In this document: positions 42,686 through 51,859 of the stretch, piece after piece
How the letters are laid out: the number at the start of each line of letters is the position of its first letter
Position numbering within the stretch: the first letter of the stretch is position 1
NCBI GenBank assembly: GCA_038216655.1
Contig: JBBQPZ010000007.1
Location: 116,762 to 180,761, forward strand
Source: JAFDWR01 sp038216655
GTDB lineage: Bacteria; Armatimonadota; Fimbriimonadia; Fimbriimonadales; Fimbriimonadaceae
Reading direction: 5' to 3'
Length of the DNA stretch: 64,000 bases
Position numbers and translations under genes: made by a program
Notes under the pieces: generated by a model
What the model was told of the DNA's origin: nothing
Databases searched by the model: none
The model's input: the letters and a program-made list of their open reading frames with translations, nothing else

Positions 42686-44085
42686 AACCCCTGCGGCTCG
42701 GATCCAAACCCACCGGCGATGGGCTGCTCGGCTGGCAGATCGCGACGACTCTGGCATTCTTGGGACTCCTGATTCTCCTGACGGTGAGCGCGGTGCTCAT
42801 TTCCCGGTCGACCACCAACCTCCAATCCACTCAGGAGAGGTTCGTTGCCTCGAGTGCGCAAGTTGAGGTCGTAGACCGACTCCTTCGCGAACTCACCGAT
42901 GCGGAGACGGGACAGCGTGGTTACCTTCTTACTCATGACATGGCCTTCCTGGTACCCTATAGTGAGGCGGTCGTCGAGATCCCGACAATCACGGAAGAAC
43001 TTGGCAAAGCGATGGCAAGTTCGAAAGCTGTGCAGGGCACGCTGCAGGAGCTGAAGGATCAGATCGCGATCAAGATGCAGGAGATGCAGCAAACGATCCA
43101 ACTCGCCCAGAACGGCAGCCTTGACTTGGCGGTTCAGCGGGTTGCCAGTGGCCGGGGTAAGGCAGCGATGGATGAAATCCGCCGACTGGTCGGCAAACTG
43201 CACGACAGCGCGGCATTCGATCGGGAAGCCACGAGGGCGGCCCGGGATGACCTGGTCGAACAGTCGCGCCTCAATTTGACGGTGATGACGGCAACTGCCG
43301 CAATCTTCCTCATCGGCGTCTACTTGCTTGTCATCCGGTCCCTCGAAGCTGGTCGCTCGATCCGCATGGCTCGCGAACAACGCGCGGAGGAACTGGAGCG
43401 TGCGGTCCAAGAGCGAACCACCGACCTAATGCAGGCGATTCGCGAGCTCGAAGGGTTCACCTACTCGGTCTCCCACGATATGCGCACCCCACTGCGCTGG
43501 ATCGTCTCCTCAAGCCAGATCCTGATCGATGACTACGGCGATCAATTCACGGGAGAGGCGGAGAGTTTGCTGCGACGTCAGATCGCCGCGGGGATCAAGA
43601 TGTCGAGCCTGATCGACGATCTCCTGCACTACGCGCGCCTGGCCCGACAGCCGATCGAATCGGAAACCGTCGACCTGAGCCAGATCACCCGCGAGATCAT
43701 GGCCGAGCACCGCGACGTGAAGATGGAGATGCCGAACCAATTGCTCGCCAAGGGCGACCCCACGATGCTCCGAATCGTCCTCCAGAATCTGCTTGAGAAC
43801 TCGGTGAAGTACCGCAGCAAGACGCGGGTGCCGCTGATCACCTTGGGGACGGCAAAGACTGAGCACGGAACGGCGTTCTTCGTGCGAGACAACGGGATCG
43901 GTTTCGATCAGAAGTATCTGCACAAGATATTCCTGCCTTTCGAGCGGTTGCACCGGGACACGGAGTATCCAGGCACCGGCATCGGGCTCGCGAACGTCCA
44001 GCGCATTGTCGAGCGGCATGGCGGCAAAGTCTGGGCCGGTGCCGCTGAGGATGAAGGTGCGACCTTTTTCTTTACCCTACCTTGA
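42682..44085 (+). CDS. CHASE3-domain sensor histidine kinase
   Basis: A 467-residue membrane kinase. TM1 is at about 20-42 (LAFLGLLILLTVSAVLISRS), a periplasmic CHASE3-like helical domain has DAETGQRGYLLTHD, and TM2 (LTVMTATAAIFLIGVYLLVI) is near residue 205. HisKA follows with LEGFTYSVSHDMRTPLRW, then HATPase boxes NLLENSVKYRSK, FVRDNGIGFDQKYLHKIFLP and PGTGIGLANVQRIVERHGG. The kinase half is a paralogue of the frameshifted PAS kinase at 34603, here intact. No response regulator is adjacent. Coupled by ATGA overlap to the Ppx/GppA gene. Confidence 0.93.
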   Translation: MKPLRLGSKPTGDGLLGWQIATTLAFLGLLILLTVSAVLISRSTTNLQSTQERFVASSAQVEVVDRLLRELTDAETGQRGYLLTHDMAFLVPYSEAVVEIPTITEELGKAMASSKAVQGTLQELKDQIAIKMQEMQQTIQLAQNGSLDLAVQRVASGRGKAAMDEIRRLVGKLHDSAAFDREATRAARDDLVEQSRLNLTVMTATAAIFLIGVYLLVIRSLEAGRSIRMAREQRAEELERAVQERTTDLMQAIRELEGFTYSVSHDMRTPLRWIVSSSQILIDDYGDQFTGEAESLLRRQIAAGIKMSSLIDDLLHYARLARQPIESETVDLSQITREIMAEHRDVKMEMPNQLLAKGDPTMLRIVLQNLLENSVKYRSKTRVPLITLGTAKTEHGTAFFVRDNGIGFDQKYLHKIFLPFERLHRDTEYPGTGIGLANVQRIVERHGGKVWAGAAEDEGATFFFTLP

Positions 44086-44110
44086 CGCTATCGGGCTCTA
44101 TATATGATAC
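44082..44110 (+). promoter_or_regulatory. Candidate promoter for the ComEA-like gene
   Basis: TTGACG (44082-44087) overlaps the kinase stop codon. TATGAT (44103-44108) lies 15 bp and TGATAC (44105-44110) 17 bp downstream of it. This supports the ATG at 44145. Confidence 0.4.
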
Positions 44111-44144
44111 TAACGACGGGCCTGATCCAAGAGCCTTCCGTCCT

Positions 44145-44816
44145 ATGCTGTTGGGTACTTCACGCGATCGTTGGTTGATCCTGCTGGTCGCGATGGCGAT
44201 CCTTGGGGTGCTGTTTTTCGTGGGTGCCCGCTACCAGCGCCCCAAACCCGCGCTGGATGTGAAAGCCCTCACCGCGCAACCTTCGGCTTCTCCATCCTCT
44301 TTGCCCTCCGGACCCGCTGCCCTCAAGGTCGACGTGGAAGGAAGCGTTTTGCACCCAGGACTCCAGAACCTGCCCTCGGATGCTCGTGTCTCCGACGCGA
44401 TAACCGCCGCGGGTGGAAAGGGGGAGGACGCGGACACCGAGCCGCTAAACCTCGCGGCAAAGTTGGTGGACGGCTCGCAAGTGTACGTTCCGCATCGGGC
44501 TAAACCTGAGGCCGACAAGGTGATGGAAGCCTACCGCGGCGGTCCGGGAACCGCCACCCCCTACGATTCCCATCCTTCTACGCCTTCAAGCGGCGGCCAC
44601 AGCGGCGGAAAGAAGCACCCATCAGGTTCGGTCTCTTTGAATACCGGGTCGGAAAGCCAACTAGAATCCCTCCCCGGCGTGGGACCGAGCACCGCCAAGA
44701 AGATCCTCGAGTATCGCCAAGCACACGGCGGTTTCAGTTCAATCGACGAACTAATGGCGGTAAAGGGAATCGGACCCAAAAAGCTAAAGGCGATGCGGCA
44801 GTGGCTGAAGCTTTAG
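44145..44816 (+). CDS. ComEA-like SLBB plus helix-hairpin-helix DNA-binding protein
   Basis: A 223-residue protein. An N-terminal membrane anchor (WLILLVAMAILGVLFFVGAR, residues about 7-27), an SLBB-like domain (KVDVEGSVLHPGLQNLPSDA, then VSDAITAAGGKGEDA and LVDGSQVYVPHRAKPE), a Gly/Ser/His-rich linker, and a C-terminal helix-hairpin-helix pair with LESLPGVGPSTAKKILEYRQ then ELMAVKGIGPKKLKAM. This is the architecture of ComEA, the surface receptor that binds incoming DNA in natural transformation. A TTG start at 44082 is an alternative, but a promoter lies between it and 44145. No comEC is in the window. Confidence 0.85.
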   Translation: MLLGTSRDRWLILLVAMAILGVLFFVGARYQRPKPALDVKALTAQPSASPSSLPSGPAALKVDVEGSVLHPGLQNLPSDARVSDAITAAGGKGEDADTEPLNLAAKLVDGSQVYVPHRAKPEADKVMEAYRGGPGTATPYDSHPSTPSSGGHSGGKKHPSGSVSLNTGSESQLESLPGVGPSTAKKILEYRQAHGGFSSIDELMAVKGIGPKKLKAMRQWLKL

Positions 44817-44817
44817 G

Positions 44818-44968
44818 CGGTAGTGGTAGTGGTAGTGGTAGTGGTAGTGGTAGTGTTGAGACGGGCGGCCCCGATCCATTGCTCCGCCTACGAGAGCCAA
44901 TGATTAGCCCAGCCTGATCTACCACATCCCACTGCCACTTCCGCACTGCCACTGCCACTCGAACCACT
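44818..44968. repeat. GGTAGT tandem with complementary CCACTGCCACT arm
   Basis: Six to seven copies of GGTAGT (44820-44858) directly follow the ComEA-like stop, and a complementary run (CACTGCCACTTCC..CACTGCCACTGCCACT, 44930-44960) precedes the stop of the convergent permease. The two can form a long hairpin between convergent genes and may serve as a two-way terminator. Confidence 0.65.
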
Positions 44969-46662
44969 CACCGCCCGCCCAACCCGCTCAGCGTCACGCC
45001 CTCGATGAAGTAGCGCTGGGCAAAGAAGAAAACCGCGAGGACCGGGACGATCGCCATCGTGGCGAAGGCCATGAGAAGCCCGGGCTCGCCCGAGCGGTCG
45101 CTGTTGTACATCTGCACCGCGTAGGAGATCGGCATGTGCTCGGGCGAGTTGACGTAAATCAACGGCCCCATAAAGTTGTTCCAAGCCCCGAGGAAGGTCC
45201 AGATCGCGATGACCGCAAGAGCTGGCTTGATCTGCGGGAGCATCACCGACCAGAAGCTCTTCAGGTATCCGCAACCATCAATCTTCGCCGCGTCTTCCAG
45301 CTCCATCGGGATGCTCAGGAAGAACTGCCGAAGCAAAAAGATGTTGAACGCCGACCCGAAGAACGCGGGAACCCAGAGCGGGAGCAGCGTATCCACCCAC
45401 CCCAACGAGCGGAAGATCAGGAACTGCGGCAGCAACGTAATCGCGCTCGGCAACATCATCGTGCTGAGGAGCACGGAGAACAGCGCACCGCGACCGGGAA
45501 AGCGCAAGCGCGAGAACGCGTAGGCGACCAGCGACGAGGCCAGGATCGTCCCGATCACGTTCATGATCACGAGAATCAGGGTGTTCTTGAGATACACCAG
45601 TCCGCGCTGCGCCTCCGGAGGCAGGAAGTCGAGCGCGTCGGAGTAGTTTTCGTAGCGCAGCCCGACTTTGCGAACGGGCTCAACCTGCGTCGGCGTAAAG
45701 ACCTCGACGCGCCCCTTGAGACTGTCCGGGGAAGTGATCTCCACGCGCTCGCGGCCGTCCTCCATCTGCTCGATGACCTGACCCTGGAAGTGCTGGCCCT
45801 TCAGATCTCCCTGCACCACATCGATTTGAGTCGGAATCTCCTTCAAATTCGCGGCGACCGTGTCGAAGGTCAGTCCGCGCATCCCCATCGGCTTCTGCAC
45901 GTCGATCTTGACCGCATCACCCTTACGCTCGATAACGTAGCCCTCGACGCGATCCCCTTGGAATCGGGTCTCGTAAAGCGGCTTCTTGGGGTCGTGGTAC
46001 GGGACCTTGACCTGAACCTTGGGTATCCACACCAGGCCCTCGGGTGAAGCCATGTCGCGCTCCTCCTTGAACGAAGTGAGCACAAGCCAAAAGAAGGGGA
46101 AGCCGAAGATGATCGAGCCGACGATAAGCGCCGCGTGGGTCGCGAACGCCCGGACTCGATCGCGCGCCTTCAGGGATCGCGAGGTGAAAGCCATCCCAAC
46201 TGCCGCGGCGACCGCGAGGGCAATCAGACCTACGGCCGAACCTATGGAAAGAGGAATCCCGCCCTTCAAGAGCTTGACCTCGGTATCCGGAGTCATCCGA
46301 AACAGCACGAAAAAGACCACGGCCAAGGCCAACGCGATGGCACCGGATAGCAGAAACCCTCTTCGAGCCTCCGGCTCGATCTCCAGCAACGCCTTAAGCC
46401 CGCGCGATGCGGCAAAGAGGAACGAGACCACCACACCCCAAGCGACAAACGGCATTACCGGCCAGACGAGAGGAACCCGCAGACCGTCATGAGGCAAAAG
46501 CATCGAACCGACGACAAGCCCGAGACCTCCAAGCGAGAGCAGCGCACCGGCCTGCAGCGACCCCACCCCTCGACTCACCAACCCAAACACGCCGCGAATG
46601 ACCAGCACCAACCCTGCCCAGGAAAGCAGGGTCCCGATCGCGTAGAGGGCCGCGTCGGTCAT
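44968..46662 (-). CDS. Carbohydrate ABC transporter permease (MalG-type), enlarged
   Basis: A 564-residue binding-protein-dependent sugar permease, about twice the usual size. The C-terminal ~210 residues are canonical (NTLILVIMNVIGTILASSLV, RLRFPGRGALFSVLLSTMML and the EAA loop ELEDAAKIDGCGYLKSFW). It has about five extra membrane segments at the N-terminus (residues 1-170). A ~150-residue extracytoplasmic insertion follows the first core helix (VWIPKVQVKVPYHDPKKPL through RYENYSDALDFLPPE). Overlap with the upstream gene (ATGA) makes it the second gene of the import operon. No ATPase gene is nearby. Confidence 0.88.
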   Translation of the reverse strand: MTDAALYAIGTLLSWAGLVLVIRGVFGLVSRGVGSLQAGALLSLGGLGLVVGSMLLPHDGLRVPLVWPVMPFVAWGVVVSFLFAASRGLKALLEIEPEARRGFLLSGAIALALAVVFFVLFRMTPDTEVKLLKGGIPLSIGSAVGLIALAVAAAVGMAFTSRSLKARDRVRAFATHAALIVGSIIFGFPFFWLVLTSFKEERDMASPEGLVWIPKVQVKVPYHDPKKPLYETRFQGDRVEGYVIERKGDAVKIDVQKPMGMRGLTFDTVAANLKEIPTQIDVVQGDLKGQHFQGQVIEQMEDGRERVEITSPDSLKGRVEVFTPTQVEPVRKVGLRYENYSDALDFLPPEAQRGLVYLKNTLILVIMNVIGTILASSLVAYAFSRLRFPGRGALFSVLLSTMMLPSAITLLPQFLIFRSLGWVDTLLPLWVPAFFGSAFNIFLLRQFFLSIPMELEDAAKIDGCGYLKSFWSVMLPQIKPALAVIAIWTFLGAWNNFMGPLIYVNSPEHMPISYAVQMYNSDRSGEPGLLMAFATMAIVPVLAVFFFAQRYFIEGVTLSGLGGR

Positions 46663-49097
46663 CGTTCCGCCTCGTAATGCACCCAGCGCGGCGCAAGTTT
46701 GAACTGGATGAAGGTCAGAGTCAGGATGACGAGGAAGATCACCCAGGCAAGCGCACTCGCGTACCCCATCTTGAAGAAGCTAAAGCCGTTTGTAAACAGG
46801 TGATAAACCGGCATCAGCAGTGAGTCCGCCGGACCCACGGTGCCCTCATCCGGCTTCATCACGTACACCCGGTCAAACTCCTGCATCGCACCGATCACAC
46901 CCACGATCAAGTTGAAAAACACGATCGGGCTCAACTGAGGCATCGTGATTCGCCAGAACTGCTGCTTGGGCGTCGCGCCATCAAGGGCGCTGGCTTCGTA
47001 GAGCTGGGTCGGCACGCCCTTGAGCCCGGCGAGCCAAAGGATCATGCCGCTGCCCGCCCCCCACATCCCCATCAGGATCAACGAGTCCTTCGCCCAAGCC
47101 TCCGAAGTGACCCAGCCAGGAGGTGCCGCCCCGAGCCATGGCTTGATCGTGTGCATCCAAGCGGCATTCAGAAGACCCTTCGCGGCATCTGGAGCAAGAA
47201 GCCACGCCCACAGCACCGCGCTGGCGGTGGTCGGGACGATCGAGGGCATGTAGAAAAAGGTGCGATAGAAGCGCATCCCGCGCACCGCGCTGTTGAGCAA
47301 GAGCGCGATCCCGAGGCCGGTGACGAGCGAGAGCGGTACCCCCAGCCCGGCGAAGTAAAGCGCATTCGAGAAGGCCTTGAGGAACGTCGCGCGGTCGCTC
47401 GTGACCATCTCCGCATAATTCGCCCCCCCCACCCAGCGCGGCGGGCTCAGGACGTTGTAGCGGGTGAAACTGAAGAACAGCGACGCCAGCATCGGCCCCA
47501 GGGTCAGAACGAGGAACCCGAACACCCACGGGGAAACAAGAAAGAAGCCCCAGCGGGCTTCGTATCGAGCAAGACTGCCGAGGCGTTTGCGCGCATACCA
47601 GACGACGAGGAAACCGGCCCCTGCGAGGCAGAGAACTGCAAATCCCAAGGCCGGGATGCGAAGGTCGACGATCGGATAGTTGTTCTGCGAGTAGAACGCG
47701 TCGAGTTCGCGCTGGACCGTCGCCTGCCCCGCCTGGAGCGCCTCCTTGGGCGTCAGCTCCTTGCGCAACGCTTTGTCCATCGCGAGGACGTGCTGGTCCC
47801 AAAGCAACTGTCCGACGAAGGTCGGCGACCGGATCCGCGCGGCGGGCATCAGCGCGATGTGGCTCGCGACGGCGTCGCGAAACTTCTTATCCGCCGGCGC
47901 GTAGCGGCGGAAGACTTCCTCGTTGGCCTCGCGATTGCCCCACTCGCGCGAGATGAACGTCCGCCCAAGGCTCTGATCCCAGCTACGCTGAGCCTCGCAT
48001 TCGATCAGCCGCCCACGCGTGCTGCAGACGAACTTGATGAACGCCCAGGCATCTTCAACGTTCCGCGCGCCACGCGGGATGACCTGCGAGAAACCGCCCA
48101 TCCACGTCACGAAGGTGTCGGTGGTGTTCGCGAATCGACCCTTATGGTTGTAGCGATCGTCGGGAACGGGCGGAGGCGCGGTCCCGATATCGAGCGACGG
48201 GGCGTAGCGGGACATGTCGCCGAGCGACCAGTCCCCATCGATCTTCATCGCGACGCGACCGCTATAAAAGCCGCCGAGTTGTCGGACCCCGAACCCCGCC
48301 TCGAACGCCCTAGCCTGCTCGTAACCTCCCACCTGTCCGTAACAGTCCGTCATGAACTGCAGAGCTTCCTCGGCTTCGGGCGTATCGAGGGTGCATCGCC
48401 GTCCGTCGTCGGACATGAACTTCGCGTCGTTCTCGAAGGCGAACAGATAGAACCACGAATTGCCGAAGTTCGGCATGAACCCAGCCTGCTTGAGCGTGCC
48501 GTCCGGCTTGAACTCGACGAGGACCTTGTTGTAGGCCGTGACCTCGCTCCACGTTCGAGGCGGGCGGTCGGGGTCCAGCCCGGCGGCTCTCAACTGCGCC
48601 GCTTTGGCGCGGAACATCGCCTTGTTCCAATACAAGACCCGGTCATCCGCTCCGAGCGGGATGCCGTACACCTTCCCGTCGTACATGGTCTCCGACCAGG
48701 CTGCGGGATAGTACTGCTCACGGACCGGGCAATCGGGGTCTTTGCCGCGATCGCGCGCGATCAAGTCGTCTAACGGCATGAAGGCACCCCGGCTCGCCCA
48801 GTCGGACATGCTGAAGCGATCCTGTTGGATCACGTCGGGAGGGGTGCCGCCGACAATGGCGGTCATCTGCTTCTGCGGGTTCATCCCGCCCGCCCCCATG
48901 CTCAGAATTCGGACCTTGACGTCCGGGTGAGCCTGTTCAAAGGCATGGACGACGGCCTCAAAGCCCTTGGTGTCGGGTCCGAGGGACAGACCCCAAACGA
49001 TCAACTGACGCTTCCCGTCGATGATAACGGGAGAGGCAATCCCGAGCGCCGCAAGGGCAATCAAGAGAGCCGAGCAAAGTGCGCGCAACTTCACCAT
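46659..49097 (-). CDS. Fused extracellular sugar-binding protein and MalF-type ABC permease
   Basis: An 812-residue protein in one frame. Signal peptide (ALCSALLIALAALGIASPVI); then an SBP family 1 domain, about residues 30-470 (VVHAFEQAHPDVKVRILSMG, GGTPPDVIQQDRFSMSDWAS, GVPLGADDRVLYWNK-like and GGFYSGRVAMKIDGDWSLGD). A hydrophobic linker (LGFAVLCLAGAGFLVVWYAR) leads to a MalF-type permease (about 540-812) with SPWVFGFLVLTLGPMLASLF, FYMPSIVPTTASAVLWAWLL and the EAA-like loop LYEASALDGATPKQQFW. Normally these are separate genes. It is translationally coupled to the MalG-type gene. Substrate unknown; probably an oligosaccharide. Confidence 0.92.
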   Translation of the reverse strand: MVKLRALCSALLIALAALGIASPVIIDGKRQLIVWGLSLGPDTKGFEAVVHAFEQAHPDVKVRILSMGAGGMNPQKQMTAIVGGTPPDVIQQDRFSMSDWASRGAFMPLDDLIARDRGKDPDCPVREQYYPAAWSETMYDGKVYGIPLGADDRVLYWNKAMFRAKAAQLRAAGLDPDRPPRTWSEVTAYNKVLVEFKPDGTLKQAGFMPNFGNSWFYLFAFENDAKFMSDDGRRCTLDTPEAEEALQFMTDCYGQVGGYEQARAFEAGFGVRQLGGFYSGRVAMKIDGDWSLGDMSRYAPSLDIGTAPPPVPDDRYNHKGRFANTTDTFVTWMGGFSQVIPRGARNVEDAWAFIKFVCSTRGRLIECEAQRSWDQSLGRTFISREWGNREANEEVFRRYAPADKKFRDAVASHIALMPAARIRSPTFVGQLLWDQHVLAMDKALRKELTPKEALQAGQATVQRELDAFYSQNNYPIVDLRIPALGFAVLCLAGAGFLVVWYARKRLGSLARYEARWGFFLVSPWVFGFLVLTLGPMLASLFFSFTRYNVLSPPRWVGGANYAEMVTSDRATFLKAFSNALYFAGLGVPLSLVTGLGIALLLNSAVRGMRFYRTFFYMPSIVPTTASAVLWAWLLAPDAAKGLLNAAWMHTIKPWLGAAPPGWVTSEAWAKDSLILMGMWGAGSGMILWLAGLKGVPTQLYEASALDGATPKQQFWRITMPQLSPIVFFNLIVGVIGAMQEFDRVYVMKPDEGTVGPADSLLMPVYHLFTNGFSFFKMGYASALAWVIFLVILTLTFIQFKLAPRWVHYEAER

Positions 49098-49212
49098 GAA
49101 TGTCGCAGCCGAGCCACTTTGCTCGAATGCACATCTAATGAAGCACAGAATCGGGTGATTCGCCAAGTGGTTTGGCGATATTCACCCGATTCTCCGCGCG
49201 GCGCGAAGCGGT

Positions 49213-49863
49213 TTAGCGCGTGGCGCGGCGTCGGCGGACCAAGGCGAGAACGCCCAGACCCATCGCGGTCATCGTCGCGGGCTCAGGAACGGCCTGCGCC
49301 ATTGAGATGTCGTCGAGCACGAAGTCGTTGCCGCTCGGCTCGAGATTGAGGTCGATGATTCGAACGACCGCCGAGGTCGACGCACCCGAATTCCAGCTCG
49401 AAGCGAAGTTCGTCCAGCCCAGAGTGCCATCGTCCAACTGAACCGGCGAGCCGAGAATATCGACTCCGTTCACCTGAAACGACAGGTTCGCGGGCGCGGT
49501 CGGATAGCAGCTGCGGAGCCAGAACGACAGGTCGTAGCTGGTACCCGCATCCACGGCAATCGTCTCTTCCCAAACGCGCATGCCGTTGTCGGCCGCGCCG
49601 TTTACGATCATCATCTTTCCGTCGGCGTTGCCGAACGTGTGATCGTAGAAGCTCGCGAACGACGAGTGGTCGTTGTTCGGGTTGGAATCAACCGTGTACC
49701 GATCCTCGGGGAAGAGGACGTTAGGCCCCGGAGCCACCGAAACATAGTCGGACGCGAACCCAGTGTCGCCCGACTGAAAATTGCCGTTAACAATAAGATT
49801 GCCCGAGGCGAGCGCGCCTAAAGGCAGCGCGGCGAGGCCCGAAATAAGTATTGACCGCTTCAT
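49213..49863 (-). CDS. PEP-CTERM sorted surface protein
   Basis: A 216-residue exported protein: a signal peptide (ILISGLAALPLGALA), then a single jelly-roll carbohydrate-binding-like domain (NLIVNGNFQSGDTGFASDYV, GMRVWEETIAVDAGTSYDLS, PANLSFQVNGVDILG, FVLDDISMAQ) and the PEP-CTERM signal VPEPATMTAMGLGVLALV followed by RRRRATR. ATG 49863 has AGGTGA at good spacing; a GTG three codons upstream is possible. It lies next to the sugar importer and may present a surface ligand-binding module; the partner exosortase is outside the window. Confidence 0.88.
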   Translation of the reverse strand: MKRSILISGLAALPLGALASGNLIVNGNFQSGDTGFASDYVSVAPGPNVLFPEDRYTVDSNPNNDHSSFASFYDHTFGNADGKMMIVNGAADNGMRVWEETIAVDAGTSYDLSFWLRSCYPTAPANLSFQVNGVDILGSPVQLDDGTLGWTNFASSWNSGASTSAVVRIIDLNLEPSGNDFVLDDISMAQAVPEPATMTAMGLGVLALVRRRRATR

Positions 49864-49961
49864 AGATTTCACCTAACGCGGCATGTAGCGCCGCCAATAG
49901 GTATCTGAAATCCAGCGATCCTTTGTGACTATTATTTGTACTGGGAAAGCGGGTCCGAGCC

Positions 49962-51758
49962 CTATTCGGCGACCTTGAGCACACTCAGGAATGCTTCCTG
50001 CGGAAGCTCGATCGAGCCGATCTGCTTCATCCGCTTCTTGCCTTCCTTCTGCTTCTCGAGGAGCTTTCGCTTTCGCGTGATGTCACCGCCGTAGCACTTG
50101 GCGATGACGTTCTTGCGGAACGGCTTGATCGAATCGGCGGCGATGACCTTGGCACCGATCGCGGCTTGGACTCGCACCTCGAACTGCTGTCGCGGCACGA
50201 CTTTGCGTAGCTGCTCCACCATAGCTTTGCCACGGTTGTAAGAAAAGGTCTTGTGGACGATGAAGCTGAGCGCGTCGACGGGGTCCCCGTTCAAGAGAAT
50301 ATCCAACTTGACCAACTCTCCCGGTTGGTAGTCGGCCACGTCGTAATCAAAGCTCGCGTAGCCTCGGGTGGACGACTTGAGCTTGTCGAAGAAGTCGAGC
50401 AATATCTCACCCAAAGGCAACGTGTAGTAGAGGATCACCCGCTTGGGAGTCGGGTACTCGGTGCGCTTGTAGGTGCCGCGTCGCTCCTGGCAGAGCGTCA
50501 TCACCGCGCCGACGTATTCGTTCGGGACCATGATCGTCGCGCTCACCATCGGCTCTTCGATCACCGCGATCTCGTTGGCGTCCGGGAAGTCGGCGGGGTT
50601 GGAGATGTGGGCCTTCGCGCCGTTCTTGCGGGTGATGATGTAGTCGACCGACGGCGCCGTCAAGATCAAATCCAGTCCGAACTCGCGCTCCAGTCGCTCG
50701 CGGGCGATCTCCATGTGGAGCAAGCCGAGGAAGCCGCAGCGGAAGCCGAACCCGAGGGCCGCCGAGGTGTCGGGCTCGAAGTCGAGCGAGGCGTCGTTCA
50801 GCTTGAGCTTGTCAATCGCATCGCGCAGGTCTTCGTACTGCTCGCCGTCGCTCGGATAGAGGCCGCAGAAGACCATGCTCAGGGCCTTGCGGTAGCCGGG
50901 CAGCGCGTGCTCGGCCCGGTTGTTGGCCTGGGTGACGGTGTCGCCGACCTGAGCGTCGCCGATCGACTTCATGGCGGCGGTGATGAACCCTACTTCGCCG
51001 GTCTTCAGACCGAGATTCGTCACCAATCCCGGCGCGAAAGTGCCGGTCGAGTCGATGTCGAATGTCGAGTCCGTCGACATCATCTGGATACGATCGCCCT
51101 TCTTGACCTCGCCATCGATGACTCGGATATAGGCGACGGCGCCTTGGTAGGCGTCGAAGTGAGAGTCGTAAATCAGCGCGCGGAGGGGCGCGTTCTTGTG
51201 GCCCTGGGGAGCGGGGATGAGCTTAACGATCGCTTCGAGGATCTCGTCGATCCCGATCCCAGCCTTGGCCGAGCAGGGGATCGCGTCGCTGGCGTCGATC
51301 GCAACTGCGCTCTCGATCTCTTCGCGTGCCCGCTCGACGTCGGCATGGGGCAGGTCGATCTTGTTGATCACCGGCACGATCTCCAGGTTCTGGTTCATCG
51401 CCATGTTCGCATTGGCGATGGTCTGGGCCTCGACGCCCTGACTCGCATCCACGACGAGGAGCGCCCCTTCGCAAGCGGCAAGGGCCCGGGACACTTCGTA
51501 GGTGAAGTCGACGTGACCGGGGGTGTCGATCAGGTTGAGTTGGTACGTCTCGCCGTTCTTCGCGGTGTAGATCAACCGCACGGCGGCCATCTTGATCGTG
51601 ATGCCGCGTTCGCGCTCGATATCCATCGAGTCGAGCATTTGCTCTTGGGCGATGCCGCGAATCGCGCCGCAGCGCTCGATCAACCGATCCGCGAGCGTGC
51701 TCTTGCCGTGATCGATATGGGCAATGATGCAAAAGTTGCGGATGTGAGACTGGTCCAT
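49962..51758 (-). CDS. lepA: Elongation factor 4 (LepA)
   Basis: A 598-residue translational GTPase of normal length. G1 FCIIAHIDHGKSTLADRLIE, G2 region RERGITIKMAAVRLIY, G3 LNLIDTPGHVDFTYEVSRAL, G4 VINKIDLPHADVER, then LepA-specific segments such as VCGLYP-like FCGLYPSDGEQYEDLRDAI, GFRCGFLGLLHMEIARERLE and the C-terminal domain QFEVRVQAAIGAKVIAADSI then AKCYGGDITRKRKLLEKQKE. LepA back-translocates or remodels stalled ribosomes. It is a single gene flanked by spacers. Confidence 0.97.
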   Translation of the reverse strand: MDQSHIRNFCIIAHIDHGKSTLADRLIERCGAIRGIAQEQMLDSMDIERERGITIKMAAVRLIYTAKNGETYQLNLIDTPGHVDFTYEVSRALAACEGALLVVDASQGVEAQTIANANMAMNQNLEIVPVINKIDLPHADVERAREEIESAVAIDASDAIPCSAKAGIGIDEILEAIVKLIPAPQGHKNAPLRALIYDSHFDAYQGAVAYIRVIDGEVKKGDRIQMMSTDSTFDIDSTGTFAPGLVTNLGLKTGEVGFITAAMKSIGDAQVGDTVTQANNRAEHALPGYRKALSMVFCGLYPSDGEQYEDLRDAIDKLKLNDASLDFEPDTSAALGFGFRCGFLGLLHMEIARERLEREFGLDLILTAPSVDYIITRKNGAKAHISNPADFPDANEIAVIEEPMVSATIMVPNEYVGAVMTLCQERRGTYKRTEYPTPKRVILYYTLPLGEILLDFFDKLKSSTRGYASFDYDVADYQPGELVKLDILLNGDPVDALSFIVHKTFSYNRGKAMVEQLRKVVPRQQFEVRVQAAIGAKVIAADSIKPFRKNVIAKCYGGDITRKRKLLEKQKEGKKRMKQIGSIELPQEAFLSVLKVAE

Positions 51759-51825
51759 AGGGGCCGAAGGGGCGATAGAGTTTACCCTTCGGGGGCGTTA
51801 GGCGGACGGCACGCACTCGCCACCT

Positions 51826-51852
51826 GTCTCCCAGATTGGCAATCTGGGAGAC
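51826..51852. repeat. Perfect 12-bp hairpin upstream of lepA
   Basis: GTCTCCCAGATT and AATCTGGGAGAC are separated by 3 nt. It lies 68 nt upstream of the lepA start; it could be a terminator for the opposite direction, a leader hairpin or a dispersed palindrome. Confidence 0.6.
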
Positions 51853-51859
51853 GGTTTGA

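Noticed and set aside
47151..48773. 540-codon open frame opposite the SBP-permease fusion
   Set aside because: It is antisense to a gene with clear SBP and permease motifs; the translation is low-complexity and charged.
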